From assembly GCA_016710525.1 (NCBI GenBank), contig JADJVQ010000142.1:1-64000 (forward strand): a stretch of 64,000 nt of DNA, given 5' to 3'. This document shows positions 63,486-64,000 of this stretch, piece after piece. The translations under genes were made by a program, and so were the position numbers. Under the pieces are notes generated by a model. That model did no database searches and was not told the origin of the DNA. It saw only the letters and a program-made list of their open reading frames with translations. Every line of letters begins with the position of its first letter. The first letter of the stretch is position 1. Origin of the DNA: Burkholderiaceae bacterium (lineage in GTDB: Bacteria > Pseudomonadota > Gammaproteobacteria > Burkholderiales > Burkholderiaceae_E).

Positions 63486-64000
63486 ATGTCCCGTCCGAAT
63501 CATCCTTTTTTCCGTCAACGCCGGCATCTGCTCGGCCTGGCCGCCGCCGGCCTGGCCGCCCCTCTCTCCTGCGCTGGCGCAGGATCCGGGCGGCTACCGG
63601 TTCTCGCCGGTCAACCAGTACGGCATCAGCCTGACCGCCGCCTACTGGAATCCCATCATCGGCTGGGTTTCCGAGCGCAGCGGCGTGAAACTCGCGCTGA
63701 AGATCGGCCGTACCTCGGCCGACACCACCAGCTATGTGCTGGCCCAGGAAGTTGAGTTCGTCTTCACCAATCACCTGTTCAGCCCCGAGCGCGAACAGCT
63801 GGGCTGGAAAGTCCTGGCCCGCCGCCAGACGCCGCCGGCGGCCAGATCTGGGCGGGGGCGACCGCCTCGATCTGACGCAGCTGGCCGACCAGGAAGTCGC
63901 CCCGGCCCGAAGCCTGGCGCCCACAAATTTTGCCGCGCACCGGGGGGGGGGGGGGGCGGGGCAACCGACGGCGCACGGCCCAGTGTTCAGCGGCAGCAAG
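63486..64000 (+). CDS. Phosphonate/phosphite-type substrate-binding protein, partial and frameshifted
   Basis: The start MSRPNHPFFRQRRHLLG with a following hydrophobic stretch is a Tat-like or Sec signal. After a frame change near 63563 the sequence reads GYRFSPVNQYGISLTAAYWN, VSERSGVKLALKIGR and VEFVFTNHLFSPE, the pattern of PhnD-like periplasmic binding proteins. It is disrupted again near 63835, and the gene leaves the window past a 15-base G run (63942-63956). No transporter genes are visible. The ligand is unknown. Confidence 0.7.
63942..63956. repeat. 15-base G homopolymer
   Basis: Fifteen G, then C and four more G, inside a periplasmic-binding-protein gene at the window edge. Such a run is not expected in coding sequence. 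It is probably an assembly or base-calling artefact near a contig end. Confidence 0.85.

Overview
The window is GC-rich, densely coded bacterial DNA that fits a betaproteobacterium, probably Burkholderiales. The evidence is a tkt-gap-pgk-pyk-fba cluster, a Bug/TctC-type solute receptor, a malic enzyme-phosphotransacetylase fusion, CIRCE-controlled groESL, DUF1631 and DUF6285 proteins, and a sigma54/NtrC-type promoter before amt. I see no rRNA, tRNA, prophage or CRISPR array.

Layout. 1-11 kb: end of a di-haem cytochrome c peroxidase, a substrate-binding protein translationally coupled to a hybrid histidine kinase, an M20 amidohydrolase, a fatty acid desaturase, two hydrolases, and a phosphotransferase/DUF6285/MFS operon. 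11-19.5 kb: central carbon cluster on the minus strand (fba, pyk, pgk, gap, tkt), interrupted by an opposite-strand receiver-Hpt protein whose receiver has lost its phospho-acceptor. 19.5-28 kb: an S-adenosylmethionine decarboxylase-spermidine synthase fusion, rsmE, a YidB-like protein, a secreted barnase-type RNase with its barstar, DUF1631 and maeB. 28-35.3 kb: two SDRs, a phosphonate monoester hydrolase/sulfatase, a large FAD/Fe-S 2-hydroxyacid dehydrogenase and its GntR regulator. 35.4-43.6 kb: a heavily frameshifted stretch with a glyoxylate-type aminotransferase, a Bug receptor split by an IS110 element, an enoyl-CoA hydratase, an intact aminotransferase, a headless lytic transglycosylase and ubiD. 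43.7-52.2 kb: dacB, an SDR, amt, hemN, a GGCTAC microsatellite, a universal stress protein, a PhyH dioxygenase and serA. 52.2-64 kb: two tandem related hybrid kinases, groES-groEL, isoaspartyl peptidase, DAHP synthase, an epoxide-hydrolase-like protein and a broken phosphonate-type binding protein that runs into a poly-G tract at the window edge.

How it fits together. Most genes are housekeeping or typical catabolic accessory genes. Clear functional sets are lower glycolysis/gluconeogenesis, polyamine synthesis, a toxin-immunity pair, a possible 2-hydroxyacid/glyoxylate module with its own GntR operators, nitrogen-controlled ammonium uptake and heat-shock chaperones.

Caveat. At least twenty single-base indels break otherwise well-conserved genes, often in short homopolymers and often compensated nearby. 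Many are probably consensus errors in the source sequence, so the frameshifts described here should be treated as provisional. The most noteworthy items are the degenerate receiver-Hpt protein, the SpeD-SpeE fusion, the IS110 element with a long hairpin-bearing left end (likely bridge-RNA region), the barnase/barstar pair, the paired GntR operators and the NtrC/sigma54 architecture before amt.
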